Positions 27,007 through 35,830 of a stretch of DNA of 42,178 nt are shown here, piece after piece. The notes below the pieces were generated by a model, which did not search any database, was not told where the DNA came from, and was given only the letters and a program-made list of their open reading frames with translations. The position numbers and the translations under genes were made by a program. The DNA comes from Candidatus Heimdallarchaeota archaeon LC_3 (GTDB taxonomy: Archaea; Asgardarchaeota; Heimdallarchaeia; Hodarchaeales; LC-3), in assembly GCA_001940645.1 (NCBI GenBank), contig MDVS01000011.1, positions 1 to 42,178 on the forward strand. The letters run 5' to 3'. Within the stretch, counting starts at the first letter, position 1; each line of letters opens with the position of its first letter.

Positions 27007-27687
27007 TTATTTCTTATTTAATCCTTCAACCATTTCAATTAAAATCTTTTCTGGATCCTTTGCTTTTACGAATGCTGATGCAAGTAAAATTCCTTCAGCA
27101 TTTAGTTTTATGGAATCCGAAACATCTTTTTGGTTAGATACACCAGCACCTACAATGGTTTTAACTTCTTTAAAGTGTTTTTTTATTAAAAAAATTGTTT
27201 CCTTGATAATTTCTGGCTTTGTGGAAACAGAAATACCACTACCTATCAATTCCGGTGGTTCCATTGCTATTGCATCTGGCAAACAAGCAGCCAGACCTAA
27301 CGATGTCTGAACATTATTGGAACAAGCTAAACTGTACATACTAAGATCTTTACACAAATTTATTGATCTTTCTATATTTGCTATAGTATCTCTATGTTCT
27401 GAATGGTTGATTAGTGTTCCTTCAACCCCTATAGATTTCAAATTTTCTGGTATTATCCAACCAGTATGTGATCCTGCATCTCTAGCATCAATTGATTGAG
27501 AAAACACTGGAATATCAACCTCATCAACAATTTTAGCTAGTAAAGGATGCTGTGGAATAATAATAATAGTACAGTTGTATTCTTTAGCGGTTTTATTAGC
27601 AATTTTTGCGAGATTAATTCCTTTATCGCCACTTGATTCAACATATGTTTTACAATTAAGAAAAATTGCAGGATATGTAATTTTCAT
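27007..27687 (-). CDS. tpiA: Triosephosphate isomerase, archaeal type
   Basis: 226 residues, the short archaeal length. Catalytic His lies in INHSEHR, catalytic Glu in MEPPELIGSG, and the phosphate-binding segment in IVGAGVSNQKDV. The N-terminal Asn/Lys pair is in LNCKTY. It interconverts dihydroxyacetone phosphate and glyceraldehyde-3-phosphate in glycolysis and gluconeogenesis. The gene follows rps15 by about 90 bp on the same strand. Confidence 0.96.
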   Translation of the reverse strand: MKITYPAIFLNCKTYVESSGDKGINLAKIANKTAKEYNCTIIIIPQHPLLAKIVDEVDIPVFSQSIDARDAGSHTGWIIPENLKSIGVEGTLINHSEHRDTIANIERSINLCKDLSMYSLACSNNVQTSLGLAACLPDAIAMEPPELIGSGISVSTKPEIIKETIFLIKKHFKEVKTIVGAGVSNQKDVSDSIKLNAEGILLASAFVKAKDPEKILIEMVEGLNKK

Positions 27688-27778
27688 ATTTAAATCAACC
27701 TAGTACTTTAGATTAAATATAGAAATTTAAACCTAATAAAGAAAATTTCTCAAGAAAAGAGGTAGAAATAGTTTTTAT

Positions 27779-28237
27779 TTATTTTCTCATATACATGGGA
27801 GCTCTTTCGTGAGTATATTTGAAGTCGTTTGCAAAAACCTTTTTAGATTTGTAATATTTTGCCAATCTCCGAATTTTAGACTCAATAAGGTGAAGTCCCC
27901 TTTTCCCATGGATATCATTTTTATGTTTTTCAAGATGAATTCGAAGATTATATGCCTTCCTAACCAAATTTACAAAATCTTCTGGGAAAGAAGGTTGTAA
28001 ATTGTTATCTTTCATAATATCCGTTATCGATTTTCCAGTTAGCCTTTTTACTACTGGAATTCCATATTGATCTCGTAATACAGCTCCTATTTGAGCAGAT
28101 GTAAGTCCTTCACGTGCTTTTTCAATAACTAATTTATTAATTTCCTCAGAATTATGTTCAATCCATTGAGGAGTCTGTGTCCAAACTGGTTTTTCCGAAC
28201 CTGCTTTTCCTTTCCGGTGTACGTGTATTCTTGCCAT
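27779..28237 (-). CDS. rps15: 30S ribosomal protein S15 (uS15)
   Basis: 152 residues from ATG 28237, matching the archaeal/eukaryotic uS15 length; an ATG 21 bp upstream would add seven unconserved residues. The N-terminus MARIHVHRKGKAGSEKP is typical, followed by the domain with PEDFVNLVRKAYNLR and HLEKHKNDIHGKRGLHLIESKIRRL. It binds 16S rRNA in the small-subunit platform. In other archaea it lies next to pcc1 and rps3ae; the same three genes are here, but the middle one is inverted. Confidence 0.97.
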   Translation of the reverse strand: MARIHVHRKGKAGSEKPVWTQTPQWIEHNSEEINKLVIEKAREGLTSAQIGAVLRDQYGIPVVKRLTGKSITDIMKDNNLQPSFPEDFVNLVRKAYNLRIHLEKHKNDIHGKRGLHLIESKIRRLAKYYKSKKVFANDFKYTHERAPMYMRK

Positions 28238-28422
28238 TATTAATACCCCAAACTTCATTCCGATAGAATAGAGGTTGTTTTATTTATTGAACTACTCATT
28301 TATTATTAGTAATAAACGAAAAGTTACATATTTATTCAGTTTCATTTAACTAAAATGATTTCGTATCTTTCAATAATAAGTTTTATAATAAATAGAAATC
28401 CCACTCAACCGAGGAAAAGAAT

Positions 28423-28743
28423 TTGAAAAACAATATTCCTATCCAATTCTTTAAAATTAAAATAATTATAAAAGATGATCAAAAAATTTTAAAAATTTCC
28501 TCAGATAGTATAAGAAATGAAAACAGTGATGTTTTACTTTTTAAGGATCAAATACAAAATTTTAAAGGTAAATATCTAATTAATGAATATAATTTATCTA
28601 ATAATTCATTATGTTATGAAATTGGTCCAACTAAAATAAACACGTTACAAAATACCGTAAATGATTTATTTAATCATTTTGAATTAGCAAAAGAAATTAC
28701 TAAAGCTGCTGATAATATAAAAGAATTTAAACCCATTTTGTAA
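28423..28743 (+). CDS. KEOPS subunit Pcc1-like protein
   Basis: 106 residues from TTG 28423, with GAGG 9 bp upstream. The pattern of two strands, then a C-terminal helix with TLQNTVNDLFNHFELAKEI, resembles Pcc1, the small KEOPS subunit needed for the t6A modification of tRNA. Location supports this, since Pcc1 is commonly between rps15 and rps3ae in archaea. However, it is on the opposite strand here and overlaps the 3' end of rps3ae by 17 bp tail-to-tail. Conserved residues are few, so the call rests largely on place. Confidence 0.5.
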   Translation: MKNNIPIQFFKIKIIIKDDQKILKISSDSIRNENSDVLLFKDQIQNFKGKYLINEYNLSNNSLCYEIGPTKINTLQNTVNDLFNHFELAKEITKAADNIKEFKPIL

Positions 28744-29350
28744 TGACTTTGGATTTTTGAACATCCACTTGTGTTAACGGATAAATTTTACTACAATTAT
28801 CTAGTAATTCAGAATTTAGGTCTCCGTTAATCATTTTAATGACATATTCACTGAATTCTAATTCTTCAGCAGTTTTTGTGATAATTTCTATCATGATTCT
28901 CCTTATTTCATGCTTATGTGAAGATTTAGCTCGACGAATAGTAAATGCAGTTGCGGTTACTCTAATTAATATGTTATCTTTTGTTGTAACATTAACTATT
29001 GCATCAACTCTTGTTCTTCTCCTCTTCACTAAGCTCCTTATATAATCATGAGCGTAAGAATGTCCTGAGAATTTAGTTTTAGCAGTTGTTCCAACTACAT
29101 CAGTAATTCTAAATAGTAATTTTACGTAGATTAAGCTATACTTTTGTGTAAGATCACTTAAAGGTACTTCGAGAATTCTACCTATTAAATTTTTCTCCTC
29201 TGTTCCAATTGTCTCTCCGATTGGTGTTCCTTTAGATATTTGACCTATTTCTAAATTATCTGGTGATACTATTGTAAAAAATTGTTTCAAACTCCATTTA
29301 TCAATTTGTTTTCCTCTACCCGCCTTTCCTCGTTTTTGTTTTGAACTCAA
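28727..29350 (-). CDS. rps3ae: 30S ribosomal protein S3Ae (eS1)
   Basis: 207 residues. It begins with basic RNA-binding residues (KQKRGKAGRGKQIDKW) and has the conserved blocks FTIVSPDNLEIGQISKGTPIGETIG and YSLIYVKLLFRITDVVGTTAKTKFSGH, plus the later RTRVDAIVNVTTKD. Length is normal. It is a small-subunit protein of archaea and eukaryotes. Its 3' end overlaps the Pcc1-like gene by 17 bp. Confidence 0.96.
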   Translation of the reverse strand: MSSKQKRGKAGRGKQIDKWSLKQFFTIVSPDNLEIGQISKGTPIGETIGTEEKNLIGRILEVPLSDLTQKYSLIYVKLLFRITDVVGTTAKTKFSGHSYAHDYIRSLVKRRRTRVDAIVNVTTKDNILIRVTATAFTIRRAKSSHKHEIRRIMIEIITKTAEELEFSEYVIKMINGDLNSELLDNCSKIYPLTQVDVQKSKVITKWV

Positions 29351-29724
29351 TTAATCTGCTCCGAATCTAATATTTGTAATCATTTTAATTATAATACTAG
29401 AAATTTATTTTCTAGCATTTTTTTCATTTTTCAACTAATTTTTATATGAATGCTTATATTTGATTAAATAATAAAACTTTGATGTAGACTGGAACATTTG
29501 TTTACTAGATTTTTAATTAAGCATCTGCTAATAAAACAGAAATAAAAAATTTTAAAGATAAATAATAGTAATTAACGAATTGATTTTAAATAAAGCTTTT
29601 AATTATAATATTGGGATAATCTATTGTAAGCTAGATTAATTTATTTTTATTTCTTTAATGAAATTATCTATAAATTGCTGAAAAATCTATTAGAAAATAT
29701 AATTATTGGATTTAGATAGAGAGC
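29351..29724. other. Divergent promoter region
   Basis: 374 bp of AT-rich DNA between rps3ae (leftward) and the HTH regulator gene (rightward). It must hold promoters for both. I see no RNA gene or clear repeat. Confidence 0.5.
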
Positions 29725-30897
29725 ATGTCTTTTTCTTCGAATTTTGAATCTGATTCATATACACGACAAGAATTAATTTCACAAACAGAAGAATGTTTTG
29801 AGGAAGCTAATTATAAAATTTCAAAGATTCAAAATAGCTCTTGTATTGATATTATTGCTGAACAAGCGAATGATACAAGAATTAAAGATTATATAGTAGA
29901 TAACAAGACCAATATAAGAGTTTTTTTGAAAATTTTGGGAAATTTAAACACTTTTAAAGATAAACAGTCAAAAGATATACGATTATTGAGTTATATTGGT
30001 GGGGGAGTGCCATTATTAATTGCTTCACGCTATGCAAAAAACAAGCAACTAGAGAACGGAATAGTTTACAATAGATATACTATTTCATCGATAAATTTTA
30101 AAACTTTAGCTTTATTATTAAAAAACAACATTAATCCAACACAAATTGCAATTAGGGGAAAAAATGAACCACTTGTTTCAATCAATGGATTAGAACTTGA
30201 AAATTTTGTAAAATCTTTAGAGAATTTCACTCAACAAGAAATCTGTCAAAAACTGAATATTTCTCGTCAATCCTTAACTGCTTATCAAAAAGAAACAATC
30301 AAACCAACTATAACTAAATATAAAGAAATAGTAACATTTTTAGGAAACAATTTATTAGAAAGGAGTTTTCAAGAAATAGATAAGAGACTACGAAAGCCGT
30401 TAGCACTTTTTGTGACAAACAACAATGATTTGGATATTGATCATAAAACCTTCAATGATTTAAACTCTATAACGAATAATGATTTGAAAATTAAAATTAA
30501 TACTCATCTAGAAAAGCTGAAATTTAATAAATTCTGGTTTCAAAGTTTACCTTGGGACGGTCTTATTACATACCAAGATAAGAAATCACCTGATATGAAT
30601 AATCCCTATCAAGATACTTATACACGAAAAGTATTTACGGGAGTAGTTGATAGCAAAACTGAACCAAATTTATATAAGAAACGACTTGAAAAATCTTCAA
30701 AGATATTTGAATTTTTAAATCAAACAGGAATTTGGCTCATTGATTCAGATGATTTATCTAATATTGATGAAGATAATATTAATACAAAAAACATTTTTAT
30801 CATGTCAACTGAAGAATTTTTTGACATTAAAGAGTCCAGAACGTTGAAAAGACAAATTAATGATACTTTGCAAAAGAAAAACCAAATCGATCATTAA
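29725..30897 (+). CDS. Archaeal HTH-type regulator with N-terminal nuclease-like fold
   Basis: 390 residues. The N-terminal part (about 10-125) looks like the restriction-endonuclease-like fold found in a family of archaeal regulators of unknown target. A Cro/C1-like HTH lies at about 165-200 (NFTQQEICQKLNISRQSLTAYQKE), followed by helical segments and a C-terminal block (FWFQSLPWDGLITYQDK). In euryarchaea such proteins are annotated as putative HTH-type regulators. Target and effector are unknown; the start follows a Met-Ser-Phe. Confidence 0.7.
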   Translation: MSFSSNFESDSYTRQELISQTEECFEEANYKISKIQNSSCIDIIAEQANDTRIKDYIVDNKTNIRVFLKILGNLNTFKDKQSKDIRLLSYIGGGVPLLIASRYAKNKQLENGIVYNRYTISSINFKTLALLLKNNINPTQIAIRGKNEPLVSINGLELENFVKSLENFTQQEICQKLNISRQSLTAYQKETIKPTITKYKEIVTFLGNNLLERSFQEIDKRLRKPLALFVTNNNDLDIDHKTFNDLNSITNNDLKIKINTHLEKLKFNKFWFQSLPWDGLITYQDKKSPDMNNPYQDTYTRKVFTGVVDSKTEPNLYKKRLEKSSKIFEFLNQTGIWLIDSDDLSNIDEDNINTKNIFIMSTEEFFDIKESRTLKRQINDTLQKKNQIDH

Positions 30898-30963
30898 TTA
30901 TTTCTTTTAATTTGGATATTTGATATAATTTTCAAAAATAAACAAAATAACTTAATTTTTATT

Positions 30964-31068
30964 TTAAGCTTTCTTTGAGTCATCTCCATATTCTTTGAGT
31001 GATTTAATCATTACTCTTATCATATCAAATAAAATTTCAATTTTTCTAAAACTATTTGATAAAAACAT
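30964..31068 (-). CDS. Possible 34-residue small protein
   Basis: An ATG-to-stop frame on the minus strand: MFLSNSFRKIEILFDMIRVM, followed by an acidic-basic tail ending SKKA. It lies between two rightward genes. No ribosome-binding site is visible. Offered as a weak candidate only. Confidence 0.25.
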   Translation of the reverse strand: MFLSNSFRKIEILFDMIRVMIKSLKEYGDDSKKA

Positions 31069-31099
31069 TTATGGTTTAAATTTGGAGTAATTAATTGTT

Positions 31100-31678
31100 A
31101 TGATATCAGAAATAAAAGACAATCAACTATATTTTTTTATAGAAGTTGATGATTCAAAATTTTCAACACAATTTCAAGATAATTTTGTATTAACAGTGTC
31201 TCAATCAGATCCTCTTACTTCCTCGGAATATATAGGGTTATTACCTATTCGAAAAGCTATTCAAAATCCAGAAACAGTGTTTTACAGATCTCTCACCGCA
31301 ATGAAAATGAGTCGTTTTGATTTAGATACCTTAATTAACAATGGCCAAGTAGAATTAGTAAAAACCTTTGAAGGTACTCAATATTCACCAAACTCAAGTA
31401 ACCGATTGTTAGCACACGTAATTTTCAGAGCTTTGATTGGTAAAAAGAAAATTCACACAAGTACATTGAAGACAATGAAAGAACCTTCATCATTTAGAGA
31501 AGGAAAACGTCATTTTTATTATGGTATTGGAAAATACATGCGAACATCTTGCGGAATGAAAATAACTGATGATGAATTTAGAGATAAGTGGGAATACGTT
31601 CCAAGTACATCTAATCAAATCCGATTACGAAATTCTTCTGGAGAATTGTGTAAGAATTGTCAGTTAGATGAAGAATAA
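31100..31678 (+). CDS. Conserved-looking protein of unknown function
   Basis: 192 residues, probably soluble. The middle (about 65-130) is basic and has SRFDLDTLI and HVIFRALIGKKK; the end has a C-x2-C pair (LCKNCQLDEE) that could bind metal with a partner. I do not recognise it. It converges with a coiled-coil gene 12 bp away. Confidence 0.6.
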   Translation: MISEIKDNQLYFFIEVDDSKFSTQFQDNFVLTVSQSDPLTSSEYIGLLPIRKAIQNPETVFYRSLTAMKMSRFDLDTLINNGQVELVKTFEGTQYSPNSSNRLLAHVIFRALIGKKKIHTSTLKTMKEPSSFREGKRHFYYGIGKYMRTSCGMKITDDEFRDKWEYVPSTSNQIRLRNSSGELCKNCQLDEE

Positions 31679-31690
31679 TCGTCCACATTA

Positions 31691-32479
31691 TTAACTAGAT
31701 TGCACGCGATCTTTCCAATTCATAAAAATTTTATCCAAACGTTCAAACCAGCCGAGGATAACTGTTTTAGCAAGAACTGGCTTGTCTTTTGATTGTTTAT
31801 CTGAAAAAACGGTTTCCATTCTTTCTAACAAATTCAAATCTTTGAATACACCAGCACTTGCGATATTTTTAGCCTTTGAGTAATAATCTAACGTGTTTTC
31901 TGGAATTTTTCGAAAATGAGTCACATAAATATATTCGATTATACCATGTAAAACTGTTAACCCAAGATCAAGAAACTGTAAGTATTGCATATCTCGAAAA
32001 AGTATTAGAGTTTTTTCCCAACTTTCATTTATTACCCTTTCTAATTTTGTTAAATAGGTTCTAATAGCTTTTGTTTCTACTAGGGTCTTTTTTTTATGAT
32101 AGTTTGCAAATTCTTGTAACATTTCTTCGGAATTTACATTTCTAATTTCATCTTGAGTTTGAAACTGATAATCCTTGGAAATTAAAGAGCTATCTATAGG
32201 TTCAGAAGAAATTTTTTCCATAGAGTGAGTTTTTCTTCGAAAAATTTCTTCTGAAGGTTCATCAATCGAATTTATGTCTTCTTGAATACGTTGTGCTAAA
32301 GATTGCCTTTTTCTAACTTTCTCTTTCCCAATATCATCTTTTAATTGATCCAATTGTTTTGATAACTTATCTAATCTTTGTTCTAATCCAAAAAATTTTT
32401 CGTTTTGATTATAAATTATTTCTTTAAGATAATTAATGATATTTTGGTTAATTTCTTTTGAAAATGAAGAATCATTCAT
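31691..32479 (-). CDS. Coiled-coil protein of unknown function
   Basis: 262 residues. An N-terminal coiled coil (about 15-60, LEQRLDKLSKQLDQLKDDIG) is followed by a basic linker and a helical C-terminal domain (about 130-262) with Trp and aromatic residues (FANYHKKK...VHGIIEYIYVTHF). It has no signal peptide. Function is unknown; an adaptor or scaffold would fit the layout. Confidence 0.6.
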   Translation of the reverse strand: MNDSSFSKEINQNIINYLKEIIYNQNEKFFGLEQRLDKLSKQLDQLKDDIGKEKVRKRQSLAQRIQEDINSIDEPSEEIFRRKTHSMEKISSEPIDSSLISKDYQFQTQDEIRNVNSEEMLQEFANYHKKKTLVETKAIRTYLTKLERVINESWEKTLILFRDMQYLQFLDLGLTVLHGIIEYIYVTHFRKIPENTLDYYSKAKNIASAGVFKDLNLLERMETVFSDKQSKDKPVLAKTVILGWFERLDKIFMNWKDRVQSS

Positions 32480-32757
32480 CTCTAATACCTCTAAAATTCA
32501 TTCTCTATATAATTTTCTTAAAAGATATCTCATTCCTTAGAAGATTAACAAATTTTATAATTTTCATTTATTAAAATTTGTATTAACAATGAAAAGAAAT
32601 TTGGAATTACTTTATGTAAACTTTTTGATTATTTCCTTTTAAATAGCTATAATTGATAAATATATAGTCATTTTTTAAAAAATAGTGAGAATTAAAAGTA
32701 ATATAAAAGTATAAATAAAAATTAAATTGATTAAGCTATTAAAATTTTAATCGATTA

Positions 32758-34293
32758 TCAATATTTAGAATATTCAACTTTATCAACGATTCCTACACCA
32801 ACAGTTTTACCAGAATCCCTGATTGCAAAACGCCCTAGAGGTGCACATTTAGCTAAAGGTTCAATTACTACTGGTTGAACAGGAGTAAACCAAACCATAC
32901 CTCTTTGATTTGCAGACAATCCATCTGTTGAAGCACCATCTAATGTTTTGATTTCCATAACTCTACAGGTTACCTGAGCTGTTCCTACATGGATTACAGG
33001 TGCATAATCTTTATGGAAACTCCATGATTTATCTTTTTCTTTACCTTTTTTACCTAAAGATCTAATGATTAAGACTACTGCCATAAATCCATCTTTATTT
33101 GGTAAAAGAACCTTAGCTGGATCTTTTGCATCAGATACAACTGCTCCTTTTACAATATCTTTTGCACCAACATTTTTAGATTTAATACTAAATCCGATGT
33201 TATCAGATACTATTGCTTGGTCTATCTGTTTGTGAAATTCTTCAATCGATTTTACTTCAATATGTACAGGATCATTGGTTTGTTTTGTGGGACTTACCAC
33301 TACTTTTTGTCCTGTTTTCATAACTCCAGTAGCCACTCTGCCGGTTAAAACATTACCGACACCTGGAATAGTCAAACTGGATTGAATAGGAACTCTTAAT
33401 GATAATTTCATTAAAGCAGCTTTCTTTTTAGCTGGAGATGGTAGACCATCCAAAGCTTCAAGCAATGATGGACCAGAATACCAATCTGGCCATTGCTTTT
33501 CAATCTCAATTTTTTCTTCTTTAAGTGAAGCAATAAAATCTGCATTTCCCTTACCAGCTTCTGTTTGTTTAATATGGTTATCAATATTCTTGATAGTCAT
33601 ATCTTTAGGTAACATATTGACTCCATATAAACCAGAAGTAGGAACAAATTGCATATTCTTAACTTTTTCTTCTGCATTTTCAATTCTAATATGATTCATT
33701 ATTAATGACATACGTTTTGAAATTTGGTCTCTAATCCCTTCAAAGTGCTTTTGATCCCAATTAACGGTATCCATCTTGTTAATCATAACTACAATGTCTG
33801 TAATACCTAATGAGATTAATAAGAGCATATGTTCCATAGTCATACCAATAACATTAGCATATTTACTTCCTTTGGCTTCTCCACCAGTAGCAATACCGTC
33901 TTCAAATTCTCCCTTTCTAGCACTAACGACTAAAATTGCTGCATCAGCTTGGGAAGCTCCTGTAATCATATTCTTAACGAAATCTGAATGACCAGGGGCA
34001 TCAATTAAATTGTAGATATATTTTTGTGTTTTAAATTCTTGAAAACTGATATTTATTGTTAATCCTCTTTTTCTTTCATCCATTAGAGGTTCTAGAATCC
34101 AAGCATAACTCCATGATCCCATACCCTCATCACGACTATCAATAAAATATCGCTCTGCTATACGCCATGCTTCACGTTTTTTCTTTGGATCATGAATCTG
34201 TCCTAAAAGAAATAGCATGTGTCCTAAACTGGTACTTTTACCGTGATCAACGTGACCAGTAATAACTAAATTCACTCTTTCTAAATCAGCCAT
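32758..34293 (-). CDS. tuf: Elongation factor 1-alpha-family GTPase with insertions
   Basis: 511 residues. G motifs: G1 GHVDHGKS at 13-20, G2 region ERKRGLTI with T79, G3 DAPGH at 98-102, G4 NKMD at 172-175 and G5 SGL at 219-222. Domains 2 and 3 follow (GVGNVLTGRV; CRVMEI... GRFAIRDSGKTVGVG). EF1A carries aminoacyl-tRNA to the ribosome. About 80 residues longer than usual archaeal EF1A, with extra segments near 137-155 and 225-270. G1 has H in place of the usual S. It may be the main EF1A or a paralogue such as an Hbs1/eRF3-like factor. Confidence 0.85.
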   Translation of the reverse strand: MADLERVNLVITGHVDHGKSTSLGHMLFLLGQIHDPKKKREAWRIAERYFIDSRDEGMGSWSYAWILEPLMDERKRGLTINISFQEFKTQKYIYNLIDAPGHSDFVKNMITGASQADAAILVVSARKGEFEDGIATGGEAKGSKYANVIGMTMEHMLLLISLGITDIVVMINKMDTVNWDQKHFEGIRDQISKRMSLIMNHIRIENAEEKVKNMQFVPTSGLYGVNMLPKDMTIKNIDNHIKQTEAGKGNADFIASLKEEKIEIEKQWPDWYSGPSLLEALDGLPSPAKKKAALMKLSLRVPIQSSLTIPGVGNVLTGRVATGVMKTGQKVVVSPTKQTNDPVHIEVKSIEEFHKQIDQAIVSDNIGFSIKSKNVGAKDIVKGAVVSDAKDPAKVLLPNKDGFMAVVLIIRSLGKKGKEKDKSWSFHKDYAPVIHVGTAQVTCRVMEIKTLDGASTDGLSANQRGMVWFTPVQPVVIEPLAKCAPLGRFAIRDSGKTVGVGIVDKVEYSKY

Positions 34294-34634
34294 TTAAATA
34301 AGCTCCTATTTTGTTTTAGTTTCATTAATGTATACTTTAGGCTTTTCCGATATCAGGAATCACCGAAATAATCTTTATCGCTTAGTTTCTAACGTCTATC
34401 GTAAGAATAAATAATTTATCAATTCGTCTCATAAAACATATGACGTTATTAATCTTACGAAAAAGTTGTCAATGTAATAAATAGAAATAAAAGAGGGATA
34501 TTTCATGATGCATTAAGCTTTTTAGTTCTCTTTCAACTAATTCGCACTTTTTCTTTCAACAAATTCCTAATGCTGTTTTAATTTAACTAAAATTTTATTA
34601 GAGATTTCAAAGACTATTTAATAATAAAGTGTTT
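34294..34634. other. EF1A leader with crossing inverted repeats
   Basis: 341 bp upstream of the EF1A-family gene. Two inverted repeats cross each other: AACGTC (34391-34396) with GACGTT (34442-34447), and CGTAAGA (34400-34406) with TCTTACG (34453-34459). As RNA this would be a pseudoknot in the leader, or the repeats could be protein sites. The rest is AT-rich with no gene seen. Confidence 0.4.
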
Positions 34635-35075
34635 TTAAATGTCTAAAGTGACTTTTACATATTTTTGACCAATTTCCATTCCAAAAAACGTAACTGCTTT
34701 TATATGAACGTTAAAGTCATGCTTATATAAGTTGTAAGATTCACCCCCGCCATCAATCTTAAGTAAATATAAATTTTCATTCTCTTTAATGATTTCAGCC
34801 TTAATAATTGACAATAATAGTCTTTCTGTATCAAAAAAGTATATTAAATCATCCAAAAAATCATATAATAATCCTTTTAGATCTTCTGCTTTCCATTCTC
34901 TGTGAAAATTAATATTAACTTCAATTTGATTTAAATCTACAATGGTGTGATATAATGCTAAACCTGCATTAGCAAATGCCTCATCTAAAGATTTACCTGA
35001 AGCAATGAATGCAACATCTGCAGTAGCTTCATCATCTAAAAATTTAACATTCTCTAATATACTAGAGTCGTTCAT
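34635..35075 (-). CDS. Archease (tRNA ligase RtcB cofactor)
   Basis: 146 residues from ATG 35075; an earlier start (35126) would overlap the OSTC-like gene. The family frame is visible: ATADVAFIASGKSLDEAFANAG (family: HTAD...), WKAEDLKGLLYDFLDDLIYFFDTE, the Lys of KAVTFFGM and the final VTLDI. Metal-binding acidic positions seem kept, but two conserved His (of HTAD and KA-T-Y-H) are A and F here. Archease activates RtcB, which rejoins spliced tRNA; three tRNA genes in this window have or may have introns. Confidence 0.78.
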   Translation of the reverse strand: MNDSSILENVKFLDDEATADVAFIASGKSLDEAFANAGLALYHTIVDLNQIEVNINFHREWKAEDLKGLLYDFLDDLIYFFDTERLLLSIIKAEIIKENENLYLLKIDGGGESYNLYKHDFNVHIKAVTFFGMEIGQKYVKVTLDI

Positions 35076-35109
35076 AGGATTAGGATTCAAAATGATTTCA
35101 AGAAGTTTA

Positions 35110-35589
35110 TTAAAATATAGGTCCAATTTTTAACTGAATCATTAGAATTGCTGAAGTTATTCCTACAACTATTAACACAACACCTAAAACTAGCATGAAA
35201 GATGCTGGTTCTCCCTCTTTTGCAGCTACAGTTGTTTGTCTAAGCAGAAAGATGCCTAAAGTTCCTAATAATACAAAAATCAGAATTGAGAAAGATTCCA
35301 CAAGAAATTGATCATTCAATCCTGGAAATATTGGTTGATATCCTGACTCAGTAAATCCAAGAGGTAAAACATTCTTTTCTGCTAAATTATAAATACCGCC
35401 AGCTAATAAAAATGCAGAAAATACAACTAATAATATCGTTATATATTGATGAGGTGCATTATGTGGCATTTGAATTTTAGGTCTTCGAAAATTCATTCTT
35501 GGTAATTTCAATAAAGGTATCCATGGTAGCGATGGTATTTGTTTTGGAGATTTTGTTGTATTATCAGTATTGGTATCATTTTTACTCAT
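35110..35589 (-). CDS. Oligosaccharyltransferase subunit OSTC/Ost3/6-like membrane protein
   Basis: 159 residues with three membrane helices at about 48-70, 98-117 and 131-152. The layout follows eukaryotic OSTC: an N-terminal Pro/Lys stretch before the first helix (LLKLPRMNFRRPKIQMP), FLLAGGIYNLAEK at the end of helix 1, the loop-plus-helix motif LNDQFLVESFSILIFVLLG and a final basic M-x-L-K-hydrophobic tail. OSTC-like subunits link N-glycosylation of proteins to translocation in eukaryotes; Asgard archaea encode homologues. It would work with an STT3/AglB enzyme on surface proteins. It is upstream of archease, 34 bp from its preferred start. Confidence 0.78.
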   Translation of the reverse strand: MSKNDTNTDNTTKSPKQIPSLPWIPLLKLPRMNFRRPKIQMPHNAPHQYITILLVVFSAFLLAGGIYNLAEKNVLPLGFTESGYQPIFPGLNDQFLVESFSILIFVLLGTLGIFLLRQTTVAAKEGEPASFMLVLGVVLIVVGITSAILMIQLKIGPIF

Positions 35590-35830
35590 AAAGTATTCAC
35601 AAACTTTTTTAATAACGCAATTTATATTCAGACGTTATTTTTTAATTTTTTAATTCTAATCAAAAATTTTTATAAACAATCTTTCGACAATTAGTTCCAA
35701 ATAATAAAATAAAAAGAAAATAAAAGAAAATTTTCCCTCTAATTTCAAAGTGTAATCATGAATACCGTTAAAAGTTTATTATAATTAAAAAAAATGACGT
35801 AGTTCTTCGATAATTAATTTTTGGTCTTCG

